Of a stretch of DNA of 51,737 bases, positions 8,906 to 16,718 are shown in pieces (within the stretch, counting starts at the first letter, position 1; the number at the start of each line of letters is the position of its first letter). The stretch is from Actinomycetes bacterium (lineage in GTDB: Bacteria > Actinomycetota > Actinomycetes > Actinomycetales > Dermatophilaceae). The notes beneath the pieces are model-generated. The model searched no databases, was not told the origin of the DNA, and worked only from the letters and a program-made list of their open reading frames with translations. The position numbers and the translations under genes were made by a program. The stretch spans positions 1 through 51,737 of the forward strand of contig JAKPEG010000231.1 in the NCBI GenBank assembly GCA_029552065.1. Reading direction: 5' to 3'.

Positions 8906-10687
8906 TCAGGGGACAAGGGTGGACAGAGAGGATCGTTCGGTGGCGGCAGCGCGGCGCCGACGACTCGCGCGCCAGAGCGCGCCGAGCAGCAGCGCGGTGA
9001 GGCCGATCGCGAAGATGGCCGCCATGAGAAGGACGAGGACCGCGCTCGCGAGCGAGGGCAGGCTCGTGCCGTAGAGCAAGCCGTAGACGAGGGTGGCCAC
9101 GTTGGGTGACGGAGCCGGCAACAGCAGCAGTGGGATGTCGAGGGAACCGGCCACGATGACCCCGCAGACCAGCCAGCCCGCCAGGAAGCTCCGCCGCAGC
9201 AGCGGGGCGACGATCTGCACGAGGACGCGGCCGTCGGACGCGCCCGAGGTCTGAGCGGCCTCCTCCAGCTCACGGCCGAGTTGGGCCACGGCGCCGGTCG
9301 CGTTCCGGCTGGCGATCGGGGTGACCCCGACGATGACCGCGATGATGCAGAGCCAGATCGTCGCGTAGAGCTGACGCAACCCCGGGATCGAGATGTAGGC
9401 CCACAGGATGCCCACACTCAGCACGACGCCGGGCATGGCGATCGGCAGCACGGTGAGCACGTCGAACACGGCCGCCACCCGTCGCGGGACCCGCTGTGAC
9501 AGGTATGCGATGAGCACCGCGATGAGCATCACCGCGAAGCCGCACCCGACAGCCATCTCGGCGGTGAGCGCGAAGGCCTTGCCGGTGAGTGGGTCGGCCA
9601 GGACCGTCTTGAAGTTGTTGAGCGACAGGTTCGTCATCACGCCCGGGAACGGCTGGAAGGCACTGAGCACGACCTGCGCGCCGGGTGCCAGCAGGGCGAC
9701 GACGGTGAAGAGGATGATCGCCGCCGTGCCGAGGTTGCCCGCCCGACCGAGATTCCACCGCTCGGCGGCGTGGCCCTTGCCCGATACCGTGACGAAGGAC
9801 CGGCCCTGCATCACCCGCCGCTGCGCGAGCGAGGTGAGGATGAGGGCCGCCACGAGCAGCAGCGCGATGGATGCCGCACCCGCGTGGTCCGGACTGCTCG
9901 AGGACAGCACCGCATAGATCCGCGTGGACAGGGTCGGGATGCCGGCGGGAGATCCGAGGATCTGCGGGAAGTCGAAGGCCCCGAGCGCGAACACCCCGGC
10001 CACCAGCATGACACCGAAGACGGCCGGTGCCATCAATGGCACGTCGATGGTCAGCAGGGTGCGCAACCGTCCGGCACCGCATGCCGACGACGCCTCTTCG
10101 AGGCGCCGGTCCATCTGGGCGAAGGCGCCGATGAGCATGAAGTAGGCGAAGCCGGTGAGCTTGAGCCCGCTGGCCAGGATGAGCCCGGGCCAGGACTCGG
10201 CGCTGAGCGAGGGCGAGTCGAAGATCGGCCGCACCAAGGCATTGACGAGTCCGCCGGCGGGGTTGACGAGCTGGTCCCAGGCGACGGCATACATGAGGTT
10301 CGGCAGCGCCATCATGAGCAGCATTACCGGGGTGAGCAGGCCACGCAGGCGGATCGTCGTGCGGGTCGAGATGAAGGCGAAGGTCGCCCCGATCGTGGTC
10401 CCGACCAGGACGACGCCCACGGCGTAGATCACCGAGTTGAGCAGAGCCCGGTAGGTCGCCGGGGTGGTGTAGGTCTCGGTGACCGAGCGCAGCGACCAGC
10501 CGCCGGGCTGGCCGGGCGGAGCCTCCCGGAAGATGCCGACGACGAGCATGGCGACCGGCCAGGCGAACAGCCAGACAGCCAGCCCGAGTGCGCCGGCGAC
10601 GATGGCCGGCCGGACCAGCCGACCCCATCGCGTGGTCGGCTTGGGACTCCTCGAGGTGGCCGGGCGGGTCGGCGTGAGCGTCGTCAC
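8906..10687 (-). CDS. ABC transporter permease, two fused membrane domains
   Basis: A 593-residue inner-membrane permease of the FbpB/ThiP type, containing two BPD_transp_1 units in one chain with about 12 membrane segments. The first starts at AIVAGALGLAVWLFAWPVAMLVVG; the second begins around NLGTAAIILFTVVALLAPGAQVVL. Each unit carries an EAA-type loop contacting the ATPase (EEASSACGAGRLRTLLTIDVPL and EEAAQTSGASDGRVLVQIVAPL). The GTG at 10687 overlaps the ATPase stop (GTGA), indicating coupled translation. With one ATPase and one lipoprotein this is a complete importer. The transported compound is not readable from sequence. Confidence 0.93.
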   Translation of the reverse strand: MTTLTPTRPATSRSPKPTTRWGRLVRPAIVAGALGLAVWLFAWPVAMLVVGIFREAPPGQPGGWSLRSVTETYTTPATYRALLNSVIYAVGVVLVGTTIGATFAFISTRTTIRLRGLLTPVMLLMMALPNLMYAVAWDQLVNPAGGLVNALVRPIFDSPSLSAESWPGLILASGLKLTGFAYFMLIGAFAQMDRRLEEASSACGAGRLRTLLTIDVPLMAPAVFGVMLVAGVFALGAFDFPQILGSPAGIPTLSTRIYAVLSSSSPDHAGAASIALLLVAALILTSLAQRRVMQGRSFVTVSGKGHAAERWNLGRAGNLGTAAIILFTVVALLAPGAQVVLSAFQPFPGVMTNLSLNNFKTVLADPLTGKAFALTAEMAVGCGFAVMLIAVLIAYLSQRVPRRVAAVFDVLTVLPIAMPGVVLSVGILWAYISIPGLRQLYATIWLCIIAVIVGVTPIASRNATGAVAQLGRELEEAAQTSGASDGRVLVQIVAPLLRRSFLAGWLVCGVIVAGSLDIPLLLLPAPSPNVATLVYGLLYGTSLPSLASAVLVLLMAAIFAIGLTALLLGALWRASRRRRAAATERSSLSTLVP

Positions 10688-11856
10688 GACCCCTCCTCCT
10701 CCGGCACGACGGCGAAGCTGTCCACTGGGAGGTGCACCTCGACGTCCCGACTGTCGGTCGGCAGGGCGGACTCGGCGGCGTGCACGCGCAGCGCGGTCCC
10801 GGCGACGTCGACGACGTATTCCATGAGGTTGCCCAGGTAGGTACGGTTCAGCACCGTCCCGGGGAAGGTGTTGACCGGGGTGGGACGACTGACGTCGTCG
10901 GCCTGCCGTGGAGTGAGCAGGATCGATGTTCCGCGCACGGCGATCGCGGCAGCCGCGCCCGGGCGCAGGTCGAGGGCCTGGGGATAGTGGACGGGTGCGG
11001 CCCACCCGGGGATGGCGATGGCGCTGCCGTCGGCCTCGACCCGGGCGACAGTGCCCGCGACCACATTGTCGAACCCGAGGAAGGTCGCGATCCAGCGGTT
11101 CTTCGGTCTGCCGAAGATCTCCTGGGGCGAGCCCTGTTGGCAGGCGATACCGTCGCGCATCACGACGATCCGGTCGGAGAGGGTGGCGGCCTCGAGCTGG
11201 TCATGGGTGACGTAGACGGTGGACCGGCCGGCGGCAAGGTGGATCCGGCGCAGCTCGGTGCGCATCTGGGCGCGCAATGCCGAGTCGAGGTTGGACAGCG
11301 GCTCGTCGAGCAGCAACACTCGCGGGCTGCGGACCAAGGCCCGCGCCAAGGCGACCCGTTGCTGCTGGCCCCCGGACAAGGCGGAGACGGCGCGCTTGTC
11401 GAATCCCGCCAGTCCGACCAGGGCAAGAGCCTCGCCGACCTTGGCGCGGATGGCAGGCTTGGATTGGCCCTCGACTCGCAACGGGTAGGCGACGTTGCCG
11501 TAGACGTTCATGTGGGGCCACAGCGCATAGCTCTGGAACACCATGCCGATGTCCCGTCGATGGACCGGGACCTCGGTCTTGGTGGCGCGGTCGACGATGA
11601 CGTCGTCGCCGAACAGGATGCGTCCCTCGTCGGGGGTCTCGAGACCGGCGATGCAGCGCAGGGTGGTCGTCTTGCCACAGCCGCTCGGGCCGAGCAGAGT
11701 GAGGAACTCGCCCTGCTCCACCGTGAGGTCGAGGTTCTTCACCACCATTGTCCGCCCGTAGGACTTGACCAGTCCATGCAATGAGACGGCGGCGGTGCGC
11801 CCAGGCCCCGGGACGGCACCCGAGCGGGTGGCGGCGGGGGAAGTCGGCTCAGACAT
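10684..11856 (-). CDS. ABC transporter ATP-binding protein
   Basis: A 390-residue importer ATPase of the PotA/FbpC class. Walker A is GPSGCGKT at ~56-63. The Q-loop region MVFQSYALWPHMNVYGNVAYPL, the signature SALSGGQQQRVALARAL, Walker B VLLLDEPLSNLD and H-loop VYVTHDQLEA are all intact. The C-terminal ~100 residues form a TOBE-type regulatory domain (GTSILLTPRQ, GTVLNRTYLGNLMEY). The ATG at 11856 overlaps the esterase stop by eight bases and its own stop overlaps the permease start, so esterase, ATPase and permease are translationally linked. Confidence 0.96.
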   Translation of the reverse strand: MSEPTSPAATRSGAVPGPGRTAAVSLHGLVKSYGRTMVVKNLDLTVEQGEFLTLLGPSGCGKTTTLRCIAGLETPDEGRILFGDDVIVDRATKTEVPVHRRDIGMVFQSYALWPHMNVYGNVAYPLRVEGQSKPAIRAKVGEALALVGLAGFDKRAVSALSGGQQQRVALARALVRSPRVLLLDEPLSNLDSALRAQMRTELRRIHLAAGRSTVYVTHDQLEAATLSDRIVVMRDGIACQQGSPQEIFGRPKNRWIATFLGFDNVVAGTVARVEADGSAIAIPGWAAPVHYPQALDLRPGAAAAIAVRGTSILLTPRQADDVSRPTPVNTFPGTVLNRTYLGNLMEYVVDVAGTALRVHAAESALPTDSRDVEVHLPVDSFAVVPEEEGS

Positions 11857-12799
11857 GGGCCGCCAGCCATTCGATGATCCGGCGATTCTCGCCCGCGGCG
11901 TTGGGCACGAACTCGGGGATCTTGTGGAACTCGTGGTCAGCGTTCGCGACGACAGAAACGGTGACCGGCACGTCGCGGCCGGACAGGGCCTCGGCAAAGG
12001 CGAAACACTGTCCGAGGAAGGCGTCCTCGGCACCGACGCTGATGTAGGTCGGGGGGAGCTCGGCGAGGCTGGGGTGCTCGATGGGACTCACCAACGGATG
12101 GCGCAGCTTGCCGGTGAAGTTCGGGCCGAGGTAGGCCTGCATCATGATCTCGACGTCACCGGCGTAGTAGCCCGGTTCGCTCACCCAGCGGTGCACGTCG
12201 AGCACGCCGAAGAGCAGCAGCACCGCCCGGAAGGTCACCGGTGTTCCTGCCAGCTCCCCACCGTCGAGCCCCTGGTCGTCACCGTGCAGGACGAGCGCGG
12301 TGAGCGCGGCCAAGTTTGCACCGGCCGAACCACCCCCGACGCTGAGCCGAGTGGGGTCGCCGCCGTAGCGAGCGATGTTCGCCGTGATCCACCGCGACGC
12401 GAACACGCAGTCCTCGAGCCCGGCGGGGAAGGGATTCTCGGGGGCCAGTCGGTAGTCGATGTTCACCACCACGAAGCCGGCTTTCGCGATGTTCATGCAC
12501 CACCGGCGTTCGACCCGAGCCGAGCCGGTGAACCATCCGCCGCCGTGGATATGCAGGAAGACCGGCAGCGCGAACTCACGCTCTGCCGGGCGGTAGATCT
12601 CGGCGGTCACGCCGTCGCGGATCGGCACGCCGGTCTCGACGTCGACGCCCTCGGGCAGGTCGCGGAACAGGTGCGGATGCTCAGCTGAACGCGACAGCTG
12701 TGCGCGCTCGTTGAGCTCCGCCACCGACCGGGCCGAGACGTGTTCGAAGTCGGCCTGGCGGTAGAGGCGCTGCCAGTGCGACATGTCGGCGTGGGGCAC
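11849..12799 (-). CDS. Alpha/beta hydrolase, HSL-type esterase
   Basis: A 316-residue carboxylesterase of the hormone-sensitive-lipase family. The oxyanion-hole motif HGGGW is at 85-89, the nucleophile is Ser158 in GGGSAGANLAAL, the acid is probably the Asp in VGAEDAFLGQ and the base is the His in NADHEFHKIPE. The GTG at 12799 is chosen because GGAGG lies four bases upstream; the later ATG at 12784 is 19 bases from that site. It is the first gene of the long operon and is coupled to the importer ATPase. This suggests the imported molecule is an ester, or that an ester is formed early. There is no export signal, so it is cytoplasmic. Confidence 0.93.
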   Translation of the reverse strand: MPHADMSHWQRLYRQADFEHVSARSVAELNERAQLSRSAEHPHLFRDLPEGVDVETGVPIRDGVTAEIYRPAEREFALPVFLHIHGGGWFTGSARVERRWCMNIAKAGFVVVNIDYRLAPENPFPAGLEDCVFASRWITANIARYGGDPTRLSVGGGSAGANLAALTALVLHGDDQGLDGGELAGTPVTFRAVLLLFGVLDVHRWVSEPGYYAGDVEIMMQAYLGPNFTGKLRHPLVSPIEHPSLAELPPTYISVGAEDAFLGQCFAFAEALSGRDVPVTVSVVANADHEFHKIPEFVPNAAGENRRIIEWLAAHV

Positions 12800-12860
12800 G
12801 TGACCTCCAAAGTCGGGGCTCGGGTGACCCCGACGAGGTCGTCGAGGGCCGTGGGCGGGG

Positions 12861-12905
12861 ACGCTAGCAGGAGCAGAATTTGGAGTCAATAGATTGTATC
12901 CAATC
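12861..12905 (-). promoter_or_regulatory. Probable operon promoter and GntR-type operator
   Basis: On the minus strand a -35-like TTGACT (12884-12889) and a -10-like TAGCGT (12861-12866) are 17 bases apart, giving a leader of about 50 bases before the esterase GTG. Two bases upstream of the -35 is the inverted repeat GATTG-TATC-CAATC (12892-12905). It differs at one position from ATTGTATACAAT, a form I recall for FCD-type GntR operators. Locally AT-rich DNA in a GC-rich region supports a regulatory role. An alternative -10 is TACAAT inside the repeat. Binding by the GntR protein at 5392-6084 is inference. Confidence 0.5.
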
Positions 12906-12996
12906 TTCAATCTCGCTATCGTCCAGGTCGCAGCTGCGGGCAGGAGGCGAGATGGCAACGAGCGACCACCGGTCCTCCCACGCGTCGGGGCAGCTG

Positions 12997-14043
12997 TTAG
13001 GGCGGCGCGAGCCCGAACAGGCCGGCGGCCGTGCCGCCGAGCACGGACCTGCTCCGGTCGGGGTCGAGCCCCAGGCGCTCCACCCGGGCGACGCCGTCGG
13101 TGTCGCCCAAGTCGAACGGGTAGTCGGTGCCGAGCAGGACGTGGTCGGCACCCACCCGGTCGATGAGAGCGCGCAAGGCAGCGTCGTCGAAGGTCGCCGT
13201 ATCGAACCAGAATCGGCCCAGGTAGCTGCTCGGCGGAGTCGGCGTCGTCCGCGCGACCTCCTTGCGCTGCCAGCCGAGATCCAGCCGTGGCGTCAGCGAG
13301 GGGAGGCACCCCCCGCCATGACACAGGACGATCGACAAGTCGTGCCGGTCCAGCACCCCGGAGAAGATAAGGCGGGCGGCAGCGATCGCCGTCTCCACGG
13401 GGTAGCCGAGCAGCTGAGTGAGGTGGAAGTCGCGCATCCGCTGCGGGGCAGGTGCACCGGTCGGGTGCAGGAGCACGGGGACGCGACGCTCGGCGAGCCA
13501 AGACCACAAGGGCTCGTTGACGGGGTCGTCGAGGTCACGCGCGGCCCCGGTGGTGCCAAGCGTGACCCCCACGAAGCCCAACGAATCGATCACCCGGGCC
13601 GCCTCGGCGACCGCCGCCCGGCGGCCCACCGGCACGGTGCCCAGCGGCAAGAACCGATCTCTGGCGGGGGCGACGAACTCGGCGAGCGCGTCGTTCGAGC
13701 GGGCGACGAGGTCGGCCGCCGTCACGTCATCGGTGACGTCGGCCGCGAACAGGAAGGGCGGGGCTGCCACCACGTCGCGGCCGACCGCCCGGCGGGCGGG
13801 ATCCGATGAACGAGCAGCCACGTCCCACATCGACGGCGGGCAGGGGATCCGGGATCCCGCAGCGACCCCGGCGACGGCCGGGTCGATCCGGACGTATCCC
13901 TCGGCCAGCGAGCTCAGGTCGGCCAGCCCACGGTCCCGCAGGAGCCGCAGGAAGGTCAGCGGCATGGCGTGGGTGTGCGCGTCCACGACACCGACACCTC
14001 GGTCCGGTGCCAGAGCGGGTGAGCTGGCCACGCCCGGGCTCAC
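12997..14043 (-). CDS. Amidohydrolase-2 family metal hydrolase/decarboxylase (ACMSD/LigJ-like)
   Basis: A 348-residue TIM-barrel amidohydrolase. VDAHTHAMP gives the HxH metal pair. LHPTG supplies the later barrel histidine, LCHGGGCLPSL the HGGG block typical of ACMSD and related decarboxylases, and GTDYPFDLGD the final Asp. Relatives decarboxylate aminocarboxymuconate semialdehyde or resorcylates, or hydrate 4-oxalomesaconate. It is the third gene of the LigB-LigA operon and its GTG overlaps the LigA-like stop (GTGA). That placement argues for action on the ring-fission product. The exact reaction is open. Confidence 0.88.
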   Translation of the reverse strand: MSPGVASSPALAPDRGVGVVDAHTHAMPLTFLRLLRDRGLADLSSLAEGYVRIDPAVAGVAAGSRIPCPPSMWDVAARSSDPARRAVGRDVVAAPPFLFAADVTDDVTAADLVARSNDALAEFVAPARDRFLPLGTVPVGRRAAVAEAARVIDSLGFVGVTLGTTGAARDLDDPVNEPLWSWLAERRVPVLLHPTGAPAPQRMRDFHLTQLLGYPVETAIAAARLIFSGVLDRHDLSIVLCHGGGCLPSLTPRLDLGWQRKEVARTTPTPPSSYLGRFWFDTATFDDAALRALIDRVGADHVLLGTDYPFDLGDTDGVARVERLGLDPDRSRSVLGGTAAGLFGLAPP

Positions 14044-14378
14044 CCGAACCTGGCCCGGGTGGCCGACTCCGTCTCCCCGGGGTCACACTCGAGCAGGGAG
14101 GCGACCAACGCAGTCGCGGCGACCGAGGTTCCGGCCTGCTCAGCCGTGCCGTAGAGTTCGCGCGCCAACTGGCCGAGCAGGTAGGGATGCAGGCCGAGCT
14201 CGTAGAGCGCCTTGAAGTCCCGTTCCAGGATGGCCTGCCGCTCGACGTCCAGCAGGTCATAGTCGTCCAGCACACCGGCGGGGTCATCCTGAAACCGGTG
14301 CAGCAGGTCGGCGTCCCACTTGAGGTCCTGGACGAGGTCGTTGCTACGCAGCATCGGGTCGAAGTGATCGAGCGACAT
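14040..14378 (-). CDS. Extradiol ring-cleavage dioxygenase small subunit, LigA-like
   Basis: A 112-residue all-helical protein matching the LigA (protocatechuate 4,5-dioxygenase alpha) family. It has the acidic DPAGVLDDYDLLDVERQAIL stretch followed by the family's lid segment LYELGLHPYLLGQLAREL. LigA proteins cap the LigB active site and are usually 100-140 residues. It starts 18 bases downstream of the LigB-like stop and overlaps the amidohydrolase start. The protein has no catalytic centre of its own; its role is as dioxygenase subunit. Confidence 0.9.
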   Translation of the reverse strand: MSLDHFDPMLRSNDLVQDLKWDADLLHRFQDDPAGVLDDYDLLDVERQAILERDFKALYELGLHPYLLGQLARELYGTAEQAGTSVAATALVASLLECDPGETESATRARFG

Positions 14379-14396
14379 GAAGGGTCTCCTTTCCGT

Positions 14397-15245
14397 CTAT
14401 GCCAGTTCCCAGGTAACCGCACCGACACCACAACGCCACTGGCTCACGCAGGCGTATCCCAGTGCGGTGCAGGGATGTTCACCGATCGCCCCCATGACGA
14501 CGAGCCAGGAGAGCAGCTCCGCGGTTCCCCCGGAGCCGGCCGTCTCCATCCGCTCGAGGGTCGCTTGCTCGAGCACTGCGCCATGGTCGCCGGCCTCGAG
14601 CAGGCGCAGGAACCACCGGTCGAAGTCCTCGTCGATCTGCAGGTACCGAGGGCCGCCCGGCTCATGGCTGAGGCCACCGGAACCGAGCAGACCGACCCGC
14701 AGATCCGGCGGCAGCCCTTCACGCACGAGCTCACCCAGCGCCTGTCCGACGGCGTAGCAGCGCCGCTCGTCGAGGATCGGCGGCACAGTGCAGTTCTGCA
14801 GGATGGGGATCACCGCAATGCCCGTCTCAGGGAGCCGGAGCAGTGCCGTCGGGACCGAGATGTTGTCGTCGAAGCGGAGGTTGTCATAGGCCCGAGTGAC
14901 GTCGTGGCCACGTCGGCTCAGCCCGTCGGCCACCGTCGCGGCCACCTCCGGCGCACCAGGCAGCCGGTACTCGGACAGGTTGAGCCACGGCCGGAACCAG
15001 TCGTCCGGGCCGACGTGTTCGGCCGCCATCCCCACCGTGAAGTCGGGGTACTTGGAGACCCGGTAGTTGGACAGGTGGTCGTTGCCGATGACGAGCAGCA
15101 CGTCGCAGCGCGACCGGACGAGACGCTCGTGCAGCTCACCGTAGGCGCGGCGGACCACCTCCTGATCCTCGACCGGCGCCTTGTCCATCCATCCGGTCAA
15201 GCCGGGGGCGTGGCTGGCGGCGGCGGCGAACACGATCTGGGCCAT
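14397..15245 (-). CDS. Extradiol ring-cleavage dioxygenase catalytic subunit, LigB-like
   Basis: A 282-residue class III extradiol dioxygenase, a non-haem Fe(II) enzyme that opens catecholic rings with O2. Conserved residues fall where LigB has them: His12 in ASHAPGL and His57 in IGNDHLSNY as iron ligands, His194 in GGLSHEPGG as acid/base, and Glu243 in GGTAELLSW as the third ligand. The ATG at 15245 is preceded by AGAGGA at good spacing and fits LigB length. It is the first gene of a LigB-LigA-amidohydrolase operon driven by the promoter at 15274-15301. Whether it takes protocatechuate, gallate, an aminophenol or another diol is not clear. Confidence 0.93.
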   Translation of the reverse strand: MAQIVFAAAASHAPGLTGWMDKAPVEDQEVVRRAYGELHERLVRSRCDVLLVIGNDHLSNYRVSKYPDFTVGMAAEHVGPDDWFRPWLNLSEYRLPGAPEVAATVADGLSRRGHDVTRAYDNLRFDDNISVPTALLRLPETGIAVIPILQNCTVPPILDERRCYAVGQALGELVREGLPPDLRVGLLGSGGLSHEPGGPRYLQIDEDFDRWFLRLLEAGDHGAVLEQATLERMETAGSGGTAELLSWLVVMGAIGEHPCTALGYACVSQWRCGVGAVTWELA

Positions 15246-15273
15246 GTCGGTTCCTCTCCAGGGATGCGAATCC

Positions 15274-15301
15274 ACTATATTCATTATAGGTTTTTTGTCA
15301 A
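15274..15301 (-). promoter_or_regulatory. Promoter with overlapping palindromic operator for the LigB operon
   Basis: On the minus strand a perfect -35 TTGACA (15296-15301) and a -10 TATAGT (15274-15279) are 16 bases apart, about 30 bases before the LigB-like ATG. A perfect inverted repeat CTATA-N5-TATAG (15275-15289) lies over the -10, so a bound repressor would block transcription. The divergent GntR gene starts at 15322 and is the obvious candidate to bind here. The element is strikingly AT-rich for this window. Promoter assignment is direct pattern matching; regulator identity is inference. Confidence 0.7.
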
Positions 15302-15321
15302 TCGCCGCTACACTCGTCGGC

Positions 15322-16041
15322 GTGACCACGCACCAGGGCCCGGCACCGCTCACGCGACCCGAGGCGATCGCCCGCTCGCTACAGCAGCGGATCGACGCCG
15401 AGGCACTCGCCCCGGGCTCGCGGCTCGGCACCAAGCACGAGCTCACCGAGTCCTTCGCCGTCGCCCCGGCGACGTGCAACGAGGCGCTACGGATCCTCGA
15501 GTCACGGGGCGTGGTGACCTTGCGGCCGGGCCCGGGCGGAGGGGTCTTTGTCGGCAACCCGACGGTGCTCATGCGCCTGGGACAGAAGTTCCTGCACCTG
15601 AGCGGCGACCCGGTGAGCGTCGCGGACGCCCTCGTCGTACGCGATGCCCTCGAGGGACCAGTGCTGTTCGACGCCGTCCGCTACCGAACCGAAGCCGACG
15701 TCGCGGAATTGCGGACACTCGCTCGCGCCCTGACCGGCTCGCGATCGCCTCGGGGATACCTCAGGGCCACGTGGGCGATGCACCGGCGGATCGCGATGAT
15801 CAGCCCCAACCCCTTGCTACGCGAGGTCTACTGCTCGGCGTTGGAGCAGGCCGAGTCGCAGGTCCGGGGCGTGCACACCCCGGAAGGTGTGGCCGTGCCC
15901 GGACCGGAGGGCAAGGAGGTCCACGAGTCGTTCGTCACGACCATCGCCACCGGGGATCCCGCGGCGGTCGAGCCACTGATCGCCCGGCATCGCCTCCTGG
16001 TGTCGATCCCGGATCTGCCAGCCGATCCCCAGTTCACCTGA
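15322..16041 (+). CDS. GntR-family transcriptional regulator, FCD type
   Basis: A 239-residue regulator divergent from the dioxygenase operon. The N-terminal winged helix (ARSLQQRIDAEALAPGSRL, ELTESFAVAPATCNEALRIL, VVTLRPGPGGGVFV) is followed by a helical FCD-like domain (YLRATWAMHRRIAMI, VHESFVTTIATGDPAAVEPLI). The GTG at 15322 is chosen because earlier in-frame codons run through the intergenic promoter. The recognition helix AVAPATCNEALRIL lacks the common VSRxPVREAL wording, so its operator may differ from that of the first GntR. It probably controls both itself and the LigB operon through the palindrome at 15275-15289. Confidence 0.9.
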   Translation: MTTHQGPAPLTRPEAIARSLQQRIDAEALAPGSRLGTKHELTESFAVAPATCNEALRILESRGVVTLRPGPGGGVFVGNPTVLMRLGQKFLHLSGDPVSVADALVVRDALEGPVLFDAVRYRTEADVAELRTLARALTGSRSPRGYLRATWAMHRRIAMISPNPLLREVYCSALEQAESQVRGVHTPEGVAVPGPEGKEVHESFVTTIATGDPAAVEPLIARHRLLVSIPDLPADPQFT

Positions 16042-16081
16042 CCCTCACCCAGCTTCTCCTCACTCCGAAGGTTCACCTGCC

Positions 16082-16717
16082 ATGAGCGAGCCCCCGCAGC
16101 GTCGGCTGCCCGACCGAGGGCGACCCACGGCCCTCATCGTCATCGACGTGCAGAACGACTACTGCCACCCGCTGGGTCGTTTCGCCGCGGCCGGCCTGGT
16201 CGTCACCGACTTGGACCGCCTGCGCGCCGCCGTCAACGCCCATGTGGCAGCCGCCCGGGCGGCCGGTGCCCCGGTCGTGTGGGTCACCATGGTCTACGAC
16301 GACGTCGCGGACATCGGGCTGTTGCGTGAGTCCTCGCCGGTCGACCTCAGCCTGGCTCTGCGTCGCGGGGAGTGGGGCAGCCAGCTGCTCGACGGCCTGG
16401 ACGTCGCACCGACCGACCCCGTGGTGCCCAAGCAGCGATTCAGCGCCTTCTTCGCCACCGACTTGGACGAGTTCCTGCGGAGCCAGGGCATCGAGCGGCT
16501 GGTGGTATGCGGCGTGCGCACCGACGTGTGCGTGGAGAGTACGGTGCGGGACGCCTTCATGCGGGACTACGAGGTGCTGCTGTCCAGCACGGCCAGCGCC
16601 AGCTACTTCCCACAACTGCACGCGGCTTCGCTGCGCGCCCTCGGGGTGCTCTTCGCCGAGACCTCTGACCGGGGCGTGGAGGTCCTGAATGCCGCAACGA
16701 ACCAGCCGAGGCGATGA
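16082..16717 (+). CDS. Isochorismatase-like cysteine hydrolase
   Basis: A 211-residue alpha/beta cysteine hydrolase of the isochorismatase/nicotinamidase fold. The triad is Asp22 in VIDVQNDY, Lys117 in VPKQRFSAF and Cys150 in GVRTDVCVESTVRDA. These enzymes hydrolyse amides, carbamates or ureido groups such as N-carbamoylsarcosine, biuret or nicotinamide. The gene begins 40 bases after the GntR stop, and the FAD oxidase start lies two bases past its own stop, so all three form one operon. With the amine-oxidase-like partner it suggests removal of a nitrogen-containing side group. Substrate inferred. Confidence 0.92.
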   Translation: MSEPPQRRLPDRGRPTALIVIDVQNDYCHPLGRFAAAGLVVTDLDRLRAAVNAHVAAARAAGAPVVWVTMVYDDVADIGLLRESSPVDLSLALRRGEWGSQLLDGLDVAPTDPVVPKQRFSAFFATDLDEFLRSQGIERLVVCGVRTDVCVESTVRDAFMRDYEVLLSSTASASYFPQLHAASLRALGVLFAETSDRGVEVLNAATNQPRR

Positions 16718-16718
16718 C

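Noticed and set aside
13806-16085. 759-codon + frame over the dioxygenase operon
   Set aside because: It crosses the promoter at 15274-15301 and several real genes. No protein family features.
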